From: Rhizobiales bacterium GAS188
GTDB taxonomy: Bacteria > Pseudomonadota > Alphaproteobacteria > Rhizobiales > Beijerinckiaceae
Length of the DNA: 64,000 nucleotides
NCBI GenBank assembly: GCA_900104855.1
Contig: FNSS01000001.1
Location: 7,635,001-7,699,000 of the forward strand
Direction: 5' to 3'
The number at the start of each line of letters is the position of its first letter. The first letter of the stretch is position 1. The notes below the pieces were generated by a model that was not told where the DNA came from, did no database searches, and worked only from the letters and a program-made list of their open reading frames with translations. Positions 8,698-15,899 of the stretch are shown here, piece after piece. The position numbers and the translations under genes were made by a program.

Positions 8698-9405
8698 TCA
8701 CGCGATGCCGACGGCGCTCAGCATGTCGTTCACCTGCCGCTCCCATGCGGCGGCAAGCTCGGCATTGCCGGTGTGGCGCAGCCCGAACTTCCGCTGCGTC
8801 TCGAAATGCGCCGAGCTGCCGCTGCCGAAGCTCGCGGCGACACGCGGACGCCAATAGGCGAGCGCGGCGGCGATTATCGGTCGATTGGCGACATCCTGGA
8901 GCAATTTGCGCAGCCCCTCCTCGCCCAGGTCGCGATGCCGGCGCTCGCGCGGCAGGATGGCACGGAAGATGTCGCCGAGCGGCTGGTAGGAGAGCCGGGC
9001 GAACTCGGCGATCTGGATCACCACGGCGCAACCCATCAGCACGTTCATCACCACCGCGTCCAGCCAGCCCTGCAGCGGATTGTGCAGCACGGCGAGCCGC
9101 CTGTCGGCGCCGTGCTGCGCGGCGCCGAGATCGCTGTCGCGCGCCACGCGGGCGGTCCAGGGGTGGTGGTTCGCATAGCGCGTGACATCCGCGCCGAACT
9201 CGCCCATCACAGCGAGCACCCGCTCGGCATGGTCGAGCTTCTCCATCGCGATGCGGGATGCGGCGATGCGCTCCTTGATGCCCGGCCCCTGGTTGATGAT
9301 GTCGGCGAAGCCGGCGGCGCCCGCGAGCTCGCTGTCGACAAAAGTCGCCATCAGCCTGAGCAGCTCGCCCCGATAGCGCGGCGGCGCATTCTCGGGGGTC
9401 GTCAG
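8698..9405 (-). CDS. PaaA/PaaC-like phenylacetic acid catabolic family protein, apparent CTG start
   Basis: A ferritin-like protein of the phenylacetic acid catabolic family (PaaA/PaaC-type). Features include FVDSELAGAAGFADIINQGP, LDHAERVLAVMGEFGADVTR, LQGWLDAVVMNVLMGCAVVI and PRERRHRDLGEEGL. Members are diiron-type helical bundles or their structural partners. This copy sits apart from the paaABCDE oxygenase operon and its reaction is not known. The first in-frame ATG is at 9351, but coding similarity continues 18 codons upstream (TTPENAPPRYRGELLRL). No ATG, GTG or TTG exists before the in-frame TAG. The only plausible start is CTG at 9405, preceded by AGGAGA at six bases. Either a CTG start is used or an ATG has mutated. 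It lies just upstream of paaZ. Confidence 0.8.
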   Translation of the reverse strand: MTTPENAPPRYRGELLRLMATFVDSELAGAAGFADIINQGPGIKERIAASRIAMEKLDHAERVLAVMGEFGADVTRYANHHPWTARVARDSDLGAAQHGADRRLAVLHNPLQGWLDAVVMNVLMGCAVVIQIAEFARLSYQPLGDIFRAILPRERRHRDLGEEGLRKLLQDVANRPIIAAALAYWRPRVAASFGSGSSAHFETQRKFGLRHTGNAELAAAWERQVNDMLSAVGIA

Positions 9406-9572
9406 CTTGAGTCTCCTGAGGCGGAGCTATTGACTCAAAGGGGTAGTGGGCCGGCCTCTTGACGATAGTGAGTGATGAGAACATAATAAGAACATAGCCG
9501 AGCCCGACGCCAGCGCAGGAGCGCAAAGCAATGGTGTCCCAGCCTGTCCGCCGCAGCTCGGAGGTCAGAGTC

Positions 9573-9821
9573 ATGACTCCCATCACCTATCATGTGGTGC
9601 TGCCCATCGTGCGCACAGAGGATGGCGAACTTATCGCCGAAGACGGCCTGGAGGCGCCGGCGCCTTCAGCAGCCATCTCGCGGGCTCGGGCGCTCTCCAG
9701 CACCAGGGCCGGTGCGGTTGCGTTCTCCCGAAGCGGTGACCCTGACACAGGCGAATACAGCGAAGCCGTGATCCTGGCTCGGTTCGGCGAGACGCCCTCA
9801 GATATCGATCGACTGGCCTGA
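9573..9821 (+). CDS. Small conserved hypothetical protein
   Basis: An 82-residue protein beginning MTPITYHVVLPIVRTEDGEL, with RAGAVAFSRSGDPDTGEYSE in the middle and ending GETPSDIDRLA. This pattern is familiar among Rhizobiales hypothetical proteins, but no function is known to me. The ATG at 9573 has CGGAGGTC upstream. An earlier ATG at 9531 lacks a good site. There is no signal peptide or membrane segment. It is a single gene, divergent from the PaaA/PaaC-like gene and separate from the island that starts downstream. Confidence 0.75.
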   Translation: MTPITYHVVLPIVRTEDGELIAEDGLEAPAPSAAISRARALSSTRAGAVAFSRSGDPDTGEYSEAVILARFGETPSDIDRLA

Positions 9822-9940
9822 GATCGCCTACGGGCGGCCGCTAGCGCCATCGGCTGGTTGATCGTGAATGGAGGACAGCGTGTCGCAGGAGGGCACCAGC
9901 ACGCCTCGACGAGGAGACCCTATGGGACTGGAGGCGGACG

Positions 9941-10087
9941 TTGACCACGCCATCTCTGCTTGCGGCGGAGATCCACCACGTGCAGCATGGGCCACGTTTG
10001 AATGGTGACCTGCGGCGTCGGATCGCACTCATTGAGATTGCACTAAGCGGCAAGTGTCGGCCCTGCGCGGGTCGAGGAACGTCATAG
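9941..10087 (+). CDS. Possible 48-residue protein upstream of the DUF7002-like gene
   Basis: A TTG at 9941 is preceded by GGAGG at six bases, an ideal ribosome-binding site. The frame reads TTPSLLAAEIHHVQHGPRLN, then GDLRRRIALIEIALSGKCRP, and ends at TAG 10085-10087. That is 10 bp before the next gene. Product unknown, with a basic, partly amphipathic centre. The case rests on the ribosome-binding site and the spacing. I do not recognise the protein, and an overlapping ATG frame at 9922 also exists. Confidence 0.3.
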   Translation: MTTPSLLAAEIHHVQHGPRLNGDLRRRIALIEIALSGKCRPCAGRGTS

Positions 10088-10097
10088 ACCGGAGGTC

Positions 10098-10775
10098 ATG
10101 GTGACCCCGAGCGAACTTGATGAACTGGTAGGCAACTGTCCACACCTGTACCACATGGCCATGCGGGACAGCTGGCCGCTCATACAGGAGCACGGCCTGC
10201 ATACCACTTATGGACTGCTGGACCTCTTTGAGGTCGAGACCGCCGCACGAACGAAGATGACGACGAGACGGCGATGCACATCCGTCCCCATAAGCCACCC
10301 GGTGTTCGGCCAAGCAGTAGTCCGCGACCAGATCCCACTCCTGGACAGCGACCTTGATCGCTGCCTGCGGGATGGGCTTACGCCGCAGGACTGGCACCGG
10401 CTGCTCAACGGGCGGGTTTTCTTTTGGCTTACCGAGCACCGCCTGCAGAAACTTCTGTGCGCTGGCGCGTACCGTCATCAGGACCACATCGTGCTGAAGG
10501 TCCACACCGCGCTGCTCATCCGCGACTATGCCGATCGTATAGAGCTGTCGCCGATCAACTCCGGGTGTACGCGCCCTTATGCCCACCCAAGGGGGCGAGA
10601 AACATTCCTCCCTATCGCCAGTTACCCGTACGCCGTCTGGCGAAAGAAGCGCTCCAGGTTCGAGACAGTGGTGGAGCTCACGGTGATCGACGGCGTGCCC
10701 AACATCGTTGACTATATCGAATCAGTTGCGGTCAGATCCTGTGCCGGAGCTAAGGCAATGCTCTACAAGGCTTAG
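10098..10775 (+). CDS. DUF7002-like protein
   Basis: A 225-residue protein with LYHMAMRDSWPLIQEHGLHT near the N-terminus, LTPQDWHRLLNGRVFFWLTE and HRLQKLLCA in the middle, and RIELSPINSGCTRPYAHPRG, RETFLPIASYPYAVWRKKRS toward the end. I recognise it as belonging to the group annotated DUF7002, whose function is not established. The start pattern LYH...I..HGL and the mixed alpha/beta layout recall the ADP-ribosyltransferase fold (DarT-like), but this is a guess. GGAGG precedes the start, and GTG at 10101 is an alternative to the ATG. The MazG-CHAT gene follows after 33 bp in the same direction, so the two are likely one operon. Confidence 0.65.
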   Translation: MVTPSELDELVGNCPHLYHMAMRDSWPLIQEHGLHTTYGLLDLFEVETAARTKMTTRRRCTSVPISHPVFGQAVVRDQIPLLDSDLDRCLRDGLTPQDWHRLLNGRVFFWLTEHRLQKLLCAGAYRHQDHIVLKVHTALLIRDYADRIELSPINSGCTRPYAHPRGRETFLPIASYPYAVWRKKRSRFETVVELTVIDGVPNIVDYIESVAVRSCAGAKAMLYKA

Positions 10776-10808
10776 CCTAGGATCCAACGGGCCATAAGGG
10801 GGAGCTGC

Positions 10809-12491
10809 ATGACCAACCTGCGCCTTGACGACCTCTATTGCATGACTGCGCACATTTACGGCGACAGGAACTCGACGCGTCCGAAGGAGGCGACCTTTGC
10901 GCACTTCGTCGAAGTCTGCGGCATGCTGACGGTGCACGAGCGAGGTAAGAGGAAGGAGGGCTTCGGACTCACGGACGCGCTGTGCAAGGCGCTCGGCTGG
11001 TACTTCCCTCTCCTGGCGAAGATGCGGGTGGCGAGTGTCGAGGATCTGGTCTTTCGCAAGTACCCTCTAGTATGCCCCTATTGCAGGGAGGCACCACACA
11101 ACGACCTTGTCTGTAAGCAGGTCCGCGGGACAGAGGCGACGCTCAACCACAATGCCGTCCGCGCGGCGGCGCGCGAAAACTGGCAGCGTCGACCGGCCGG
11201 GCTCGACGAGTGGCGAAACATGTTCCAGCGGATCTACCCACGTAACCTACAGGACGGCAGCCGTAGCATCATAGCCTTGCTCGAGGAGTTGGGCGAACTG
11301 GGGGAAGCTGTCCGCGTATTCGACATCCACCCGGAATACTTCCTAGGTGAGGCTGCGGACACCTTTTCCTACCTGATGGCGATTGCGACCGAGCACATGT
11401 TGCGAGAGGTCAGGGACGGCAACACATTCTCGCTCGAGCAGGAGTACATCGCCCGGTATCCTGGCCTCTGCCGCCAGTGTGGATCCAGAGTATGCATCTG
11501 CCCTGCCATCCCGTCAGCCACCATCGGCCGCATGGCCAAAGAGCTCAGAATAGGACCCGACGAGCAGCCGTTCGCCCAGGATCCGCGGGACTTCTCCACG
11601 AAAGGCGCCACGGCCGCACAGACCGTGCTCGAGCGATTTGGAGGTTATGCGGCCGTGGCCCAGCAGTTGCCGTTCGACCGCGGTGATGCAAACAACGCGC
11701 TTGTCCTCCTCTGCCTGAAGCTGGCAGACGCGGTCGAGGCCACGAACCAAGGACTCGCGTCGACACTCCGGAGCGAGGCGGTCAGAATAGGCGCCAATCT
11801 AAGCCCCGCTGGCAGTCCCAACGCAGCGCTCGACGTCAAGTCGCTGCTGGACGAACTGAGGACCGGATGGCGCGAACTTACAGAAGAAAAGCAGCAGGCG
11901 ATCAAGGCGACCGGCGGCCTTGTCGAGGAGCTTGGCGAGATCCTAGACACAGTACGCGTCCTGTTCATCGCTCCAAACCCGATCGCCTCGAGCGAGCCGC
12001 TCAACCTGGGCGACGAGCAGCGGGCCATCCGGCAAGCTATCACGACGAGCGCAAGTGGGGCAAAGATCCTCATCCACGATCTCCCAGCAGCCCGCGTCAA
12101 CGACTTCCGGACAACCCTTCTCCGACAGGAGTTCGACGTCATCCATTTCTCGGGCCATTCCGATAAGGATTTTCTGTGCTTCGAAGGTGAGGGCGGCAGC
12201 GCCGATCCCGTCTCGATCGATGCCTTTGCCCAAGCGATCACGCCATATCCCGTGAAGTGCGTAGTGCTGAATGCGTGCTCGTCAATCGCAAGCCTGACCC
12301 AGCCAATCTCGCCCATAACCATCGGCATGGACGCCAGTATCGAGGATGATGCCGCAGTCGAGTTCTCTCGCGGCTTTTACGACGCGCTGGCGAGCGGCCG
12401 AGACTTCGCCCGGGCGTTTAACGAGGGCAAGTCGGCGCTCCGCCTCGCGGGCCATGACGATTCCCTTGTGAGGATGATCAGCGTCCCTTAG
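10809..12491 (+). CDS. MazG-like NTP pyrophosphohydrolase fused to a CHAT (caspase-like) protease
   Basis: A 560-residue fusion. Residues about 145-200 form an all-alpha NTP pyrophosphatase (MazG-like) domain with the full metal-binding pattern: E159-E160-x2-E163 in LLEELGELGEA and E181-x2-D184 in GEAADTF. Residues about 380-560 form a CHAT domain, a caspase-like protease. His450 lies in DVIHFSGHS and Cys490 in VVLNACSS, so both catalytic residues are present. Between and before them are Cys clusters that could bind zinc: C89/C92/C102, and C221/C224/C229/C231 in CRQCGSRVCIC. A helical linker covers about 265-375. The start has GGGGGAG upstream. There is no signal peptide, so it is cytosolic. 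A nucleotide-sensing domain joined to a protease suggests an abortive-infection effector (inference). Its 3' end overlaps the convergent HNH-like gene by 14 bp. Confidence 0.85.
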   Translation: MTNLRLDDLYCMTAHIYGDRNSTRPKEATFAHFVEVCGMLTVHERGKRKEGFGLTDALCKALGWYFPLLAKMRVASVEDLVFRKYPLVCPYCREAPHNDLVCKQVRGTEATLNHNAVRAAARENWQRRPAGLDEWRNMFQRIYPRNLQDGSRSIIALLEELGELGEAVRVFDIHPEYFLGEAADTFSYLMAIATEHMLREVRDGNTFSLEQEYIARYPGLCRQCGSRVCICPAIPSATIGRMAKELRIGPDEQPFAQDPRDFSTKGATAAQTVLERFGGYAAVAQQLPFDRGDANNALVLLCLKLADAVEATNQGLASTLRSEAVRIGANLSPAGSPNAALDVKSLLDELRTGWRELTEEKQQAIKATGGLVEELGEILDTVRVLFIAPNPIASSEPLNLGDEQRAIRQAITTSASGAKILIHDLPAARVNDFRTTLLRQEFDVIHFSGHSDKDFLCFEGEGGSADPVSIDAFAQAITPYPVKCVVLNACSSIASLTQPISPITIGMDASIEDDAAVEFSRGFYDALASGRDFARAFNEGKSALRLAGHDDSLVRMISVP

Positions 12492-13029
12492 CAAAGGTGC
12501 AAGGGCTAGCCCCAAATACTTTGCCATTCATCGACAGTAGTTGCCTATGATGCTCCCAATAGAGCGCAAGGACGGCCTTATGCGCGAATAGGTTAAGTTG
12601 GGCGATGGTTAGGGGACCAATCCCGACTACAGCAGCGTCGTCTGGGACGACTACCCCAAAGCCTCTCAGGCGTGCCCGCTCCCGCGGCCAGTGTAGCGGG
12701 TCGACCGAACCCCATTCTGCCCAAAGCTGGGGTTTAGCTCGGCGTACTCCGTTCACCAAGCGCGCGTGATCCTCGCGCTCAGCGTGCCCCATCGCGTATT
12801 CCCATCGACTGATGACGGCAGCAACCGCGTTGGAGGTCTTGGTCCCAGTCTGGCAATCTTCGCATGCAGGCATGACCAACTTGTCAGGACGGTGGGATCT
12901 GTTGAACAGGCTGCGGGGCGGCATATGCTCGCGCGTTGTGGCGCGCCGCGGGCCTCCACACATGAAGCAGTCGGGGTATTCAGCTATCAATCTCTCTGTC
13001 GCCGTGAGTCCACGCTTTGCCTCGCCCAT
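12478..13029 (-). CDS. HNH-like endonuclease domain protein
   Basis: A 183-residue protein with two CxxC zinc knuckles, CFMCGG and ACEDCQTGTKTSN. They flank REHMPPRSLFNRSH, which carries the His-Pro-Pro and Asn positions of an HNH/treble-clef nuclease. The C-terminal half has no recognised motif. The ATG at 13029 gives MGEAKRG, a common opening in this group, with AAGGGCGA upstream. The longer frame from 13116 lacks support. The gene converges on the MazG-CHAT gene, overlapping 14 bp. Nuclease activity is inferred from the motif, and the third catalytic residue is not clear. Confidence 0.65.
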   Translation of the reverse strand: MGEAKRGLTATERLIAEYPDCFMCGGPRRATTREHMPPRSLFNRSHRPDKLVMPACEDCQTGTKTSNAVAAVISRWEYAMGHAEREDHARLVNGVRRAKPQLWAEWGSVDPLHWPRERARLRGFGVVVPDDAAVVGIGPLTIAQLNLFAHKAVLALYWEHHRQLLSMNGKVFGASPCTFAKGR

Positions 13030-13270
13030 TGGGTCGCCCTTGATTTGATGGCAAACTAGACCCTCGCCACCCGGCTCCGGGGCGGTGCCTGTAGTCGCAC
13101 AACCGAACAGGTGCAACTGAATTGATTTGTAGCTCGCGCTGGTCCGACTAGCGAGCGGGACATCCGTTCGCGTGGATGCGGGGTTACAGATGGGGATACA
13201 CTCCCTTTTCCTGTCCCCAGAGTTCGTTTATGTTCAACATGTTAGAGTGCCCGTTCGACTCCCTCAACGC

Positions 13271-14647
13271 CTACTCGGGGAGCCACCTCGGAACGAAACT
13301 GCGAACTCCGATCCCCGCAGTTTCCACTCCACACTTTCCTCCGGACGCCACAAGCGTCTCAAAGAGCCTGAGGGCCGATCCTCGGACCACGATTTGGTCC
13401 GCTCCCACTTCAGCCCGCTGGACGATCTTCTGGACATGGCTCCTGCGGAAGGTCCCATCGTCACGGCGCAAACCCTCCCTTGCAAGGCGAGCGAAGCGCA
13501 CCAAAGTTTCCGGCGTTATCTCCGCTCCGTTCAAGTCCCTGGCCTCGGCGCGCTCCACGTCGGCTCGGGCTGCATCCCGAATTCGCTTCAGCTCGGCGAT
13601 TCTCCCCTTCAGGTTCGGATCATCCAGCTCGGCCAGCCCGTTCTCGATTGCCTCGTAGAGACGCGTCAGCTTCGCCTCCGCGTCGCCCGCCTGGCGCTTC
13701 AGTTCCTCGATGCGATCCTTTTCCTTACCTGCATGGGCCTGCCTTCGCTGCAGGAGCCCTCCCAGCACCTCCTCAAGGCGCGACGGTTCCAGTAACCGCC
13801 GCTCGACGTGATCGACCACCAGTTCATTCAGGTCGGCCATCGCAACCGTCCGCCCCCTACAGCCAGTCTTGCCCTGCCGTGCGGCTGTGCAGCAGGTGTA
13901 GTAGCGGTATTCCTCGCCCTTGCCGGACGTCCGTAGGGTCATCGCTCCCCCGCAGTCGGCGCAGAAGACCACGCCGCCGAGCAGCGTCGGGGCATTCACG
14001 AACCGCGGAGCCTTGAGTTGGGCCGCCCGCGATTTCATGATCGCCTGAACCTCGTCGAATTCCTCCTTTTCGATGATCGGGGGGACCTGGACATCGACGA
14101 TGTCCTCCGGGCTCTTTTTCGTGGCCTTCCGCTTTCCACTGACATTGAAGCGGTGCACTCCGATATAGGTCGTGCGGGTCAGAAGCTCATGCACAGCACC
14201 GACGCCCCAGCGACCGCCGGTCTGCGTGCGCAGGCCACGCTCGTTGAGGTAACCCGCAATCTGTCGAACCCCCATTGAGCCCTCGCCATCGCCGATCCGC
14301 GCGAGACGAAAGATCAGCCGCACCGTCTCGAACTGCATGGGATCGGGTTCGATCTTCTTCTTTGTGCGAGCACCACGCATCTCGGCTGCGACGATCTTGT
14401 AGCCGAACGGCGGCCTTGAGCCGTTCCAAAAGCCCTGCCGGGCATTCTCGCGCATGGCACGGAGGGTATGCTTGGCGTTTTCCTTTGACTGGTACTCGTC
14501 GAAGAGCGCCATGATCTGACGCATCATCGCGCTCATTGGGTCGTCGCCTAGCTCCTGCGTGATCGACATCAGTCGCACGCCGTTCTTCGCCAAGCGGCGA
14601 ACGTAGAACTCGAGCTGAAACTGGTCGCGGAAGAAGCGCGAGAAGCC
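13271..14647 (-). pseudogene. Large serine recombinase lacking its catalytic domain
   Basis: The frame matches the large serine recombinase family from the end of the resolvase domain onward: FSRFFRDQFQLEFYVRRLAK, then NGVRLMSITQELGDDP, the recombinase domain (FWNGSRPPFGYKIVAAE), the zinc ribbon (VFCADCGGAMTLRTSG and YYTCCTAARQGKTGCRG), and a coiled-coil segment (KDRIEELKRQAGDAEAKLTR onward). About 100 N-terminal residues holding the nucleophilic Ser are missing. Similarity stops at 14646-14648, exactly where a truncated SDR gene begins on the other strand. A protein could start at an ATG at 14593 (440 residues), but it would be inactive for strand exchange. This is a relic of the element that brought in the island. 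Confidence 0.88.
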
Positions 14648-14648
14648 G

Positions 14649-15139
14649 GGTGGGACGCGATGGTTCGCCTCAATCTAACCGCCCAGGTTTTCGGCGCCCA
14701 GGCGGCGGCGCGGGCAATGCGCGCCAAGGGCAATGGTGGGACCATCTTGTTCTTGAGCTCAATCGACAGCCTTTACGCGGCCCCCGGCGGCGAAGGCATC
14801 TACGCCGCGTGCAAGGCGGCGCTCAACAGCATCAACCAATCGATGGCGGTCGAGCTCGGACAATATGGTATCCGGGTAAACGCCCTGGCCCCAGCAATCA
14901 TCGAGACCCCGCTGACTGAACCATGGCTCGCGACCGAGACCGACCGCCGCCGACGCGCAGCATTCTATCCGCTGCGGCGCGTCGGGCAGCCCATGGACGT
15001 AGCCGCGGCGTGTGTATATTTCGCGTCCGACGAGGCCGCCTGGGTCTCGGGCGCCGTGCTGCTAATTTCCGGGGGCGCCGTAATGACGAGCGATCCCTAT
15101 CAATACGTGATGCGTGTCAATCGCGATATGACCTCCTAG
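14649..15139 (+). pseudogene. SDR family oxidoreductase, 5'-truncated
   Basis: The plus strand encodes the C-terminal two thirds of a short-chain dehydrogenase: GWDAMVRLNLTAQVFGAQAA, GTILFLSSIDSLYAAPGGEG, the active-site IYAACKAALN (Tyr-x3-Lys), GIRVNALAPAIIETPLTEP and the C-terminal AWVSGAVLLISGG. The Rossmann glycine motif and the NNAG region are absent. The fragment begins abruptly at the recombinase junction. An internal ATG at 14660 could start a 159-residue product, but it would have no cofactor site. Confidence 0.82.
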
Positions 15140-15194
15140 GGCTTTGTCACGGGAACCCTAATCGACCCGCAAAGGCACCCGGGACAGTTCTGGC

Positions 15195-15511
15195 TCATGC
15201 CGCCGTTGCCGTTCTCCAAGTGTCAAATGCCTCGCCTCGGAGGACGCGAAGCGCCTTACGGGATGTCCCGTGACGCTGGGTGTTGAAGGTGTTGTGGACG
15301 GCAGCATGAACGGACAGGAAGCGCTGAGCTGAGCCGGGCGACTTGAACCTTTGATCATCACGGCCATCTCGTCGAGATGCCATCGAGGTCGGGCGGGAGC
15401 GACGGTGGCGAAGCTCTCGAGCAAATAGGGGTCCGAACTTCAGCACCCAGCGCCTTATCGTCTCGTAGGAAATGTCGAGACCGCGCTCTGCGAGGAGCTC
15501 CTCAACGTGTC
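15195..15511 (-). mobile_element. IS6-family transposase remnant with internal deletion
   Basis: On the minus strand the frame VEELLAERGLDISYETIRRW, then VLKFGPLFARELRHRRSRP is the helix-turn-helix region of IS6-type transposases. WHLDEMAVMIKG, holding the first catalytic Asp, follows in a shifted frame. Then RFKSPGSAQRFLSVHAAVHN, TFNTQRH and WRTATAA with a stop are the family C-terminus. The DDE centre is gone. The two sides join at a CAAAGG sequence shared by ATGATCAAAGG and the expected ATGCAAAGGTTC, which suggests deletion at a microhomology. The 5' end stops at about 15511. Terminal repeats were not resolved. The element is dead. Confidence 0.75.
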
Positions 15512-15524
15512 ATTCCGATGCGCG

Positions 15525-15690
15525 CTAGACACTCAAGCTCGATCGCTCGTTTTGCTCACTGCGCTGTTGCACGCGGTGTCGCAACTCATCGTATGTTCTG
15601 TTGGGCACTGCGTGGGCTGCGACGACTTCCCCAACGCAGTCGACGACCCTATGAGCAGTGCGCAGCCACGGCAATCTTTTGGCTCACGTA
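15525..15690 (-). pseudogene. Tail fragment related to the hypothetical protein at 23607-24050
   Basis: The minus strand reads HRVVDCVGEVVAAHAVPNRT, YDELRHRVQQ, and ends at the TAG at 15525-15527. This lines up with KVLRNVIDAYAAPDRTYDEL in the intact small gene at 23607-24050. Only this C-terminal stretch is visible and the upstream boundary is approximate. It is one of several gene scraps between 15140 and 15860. Confidence 0.35.
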
Positions 15691-15792
15691 CCCCTTGTTG
15701 AAATGTTTTGGGGAGAGGTAGCGGGTACCGTGCTGGCTCACTTTCTCCTATGGCAAGGACGGGTCGTCGCCGCGATCCGATTTTCCTCCAAT

Positions 15793-15855
15793 TCACTGGG
15801 AGGCGCTGTCGAGCAGCTCCTTCACCTGTTCGCTCGTGGGGTCGGTCTTGTTCTA
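15793..15855 (-). pseudogene. IclR-family regulator, extreme C-terminal scrap
   Basis: The minus strand reads NKTDPTSEQVKELLDSASQ and a stop, close to MKTDPTSEEVKALLASASRA in the intact IclR gene at 47709-48521. Two stops lie directly upstream in frame. Only about 19 codons survive. The remaining bases of 15690-15900 show nothing I recognise. Confidence 0.4.
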
Positions 15856-15899
15856 TCAGATGCATCGTCAGGGCGGCAACACATAGGCTGCATGGATCC

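Larger units (their letters stand above)
9822..14648. mobile_element. Accessory island with a recombinase remnant and putative defence genes
   Basis: This block separates the phenylacetate locus from a truncated SDR gene. It holds a small ORF, a DUF7002-like protein, a MazG-CHAT fusion, an HNH-like protein and a large serine recombinase. The right boundary is visible: the recombinase frame stops matching its family at 14646-14648, and an SDR fragment starts there in the opposite direction. The left boundary is inferred from the end of a typical chromosomal small gene at 9821. I found no attachment-site duplication by eye. The content (recombinase, nuclease-like and protease-like genes) is that of a defence island or integrative element cargo. 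Confidence 0.45.

Noticed and set aside
8639-9586. A 315-codon minus-strand frame covering the PaaA/PaaC-like gene
   Set aside because: The conserved protein is in a different frame. This one has no family similarity.
12478-12510. CCCTT...AAGGG as a bidirectional terminator between MazG-CHAT and HNH genes
   Set aside because: Five-base stem with a ten-base loop and no T run. Too weak to report.
13245-13270. GTTCGACTCCC resembling a tRNA T-arm or 3' end
   Set aside because: No acceptor, D or anticodon arms can be folded around it. It is not a tRNA and not a convincing attachment site.
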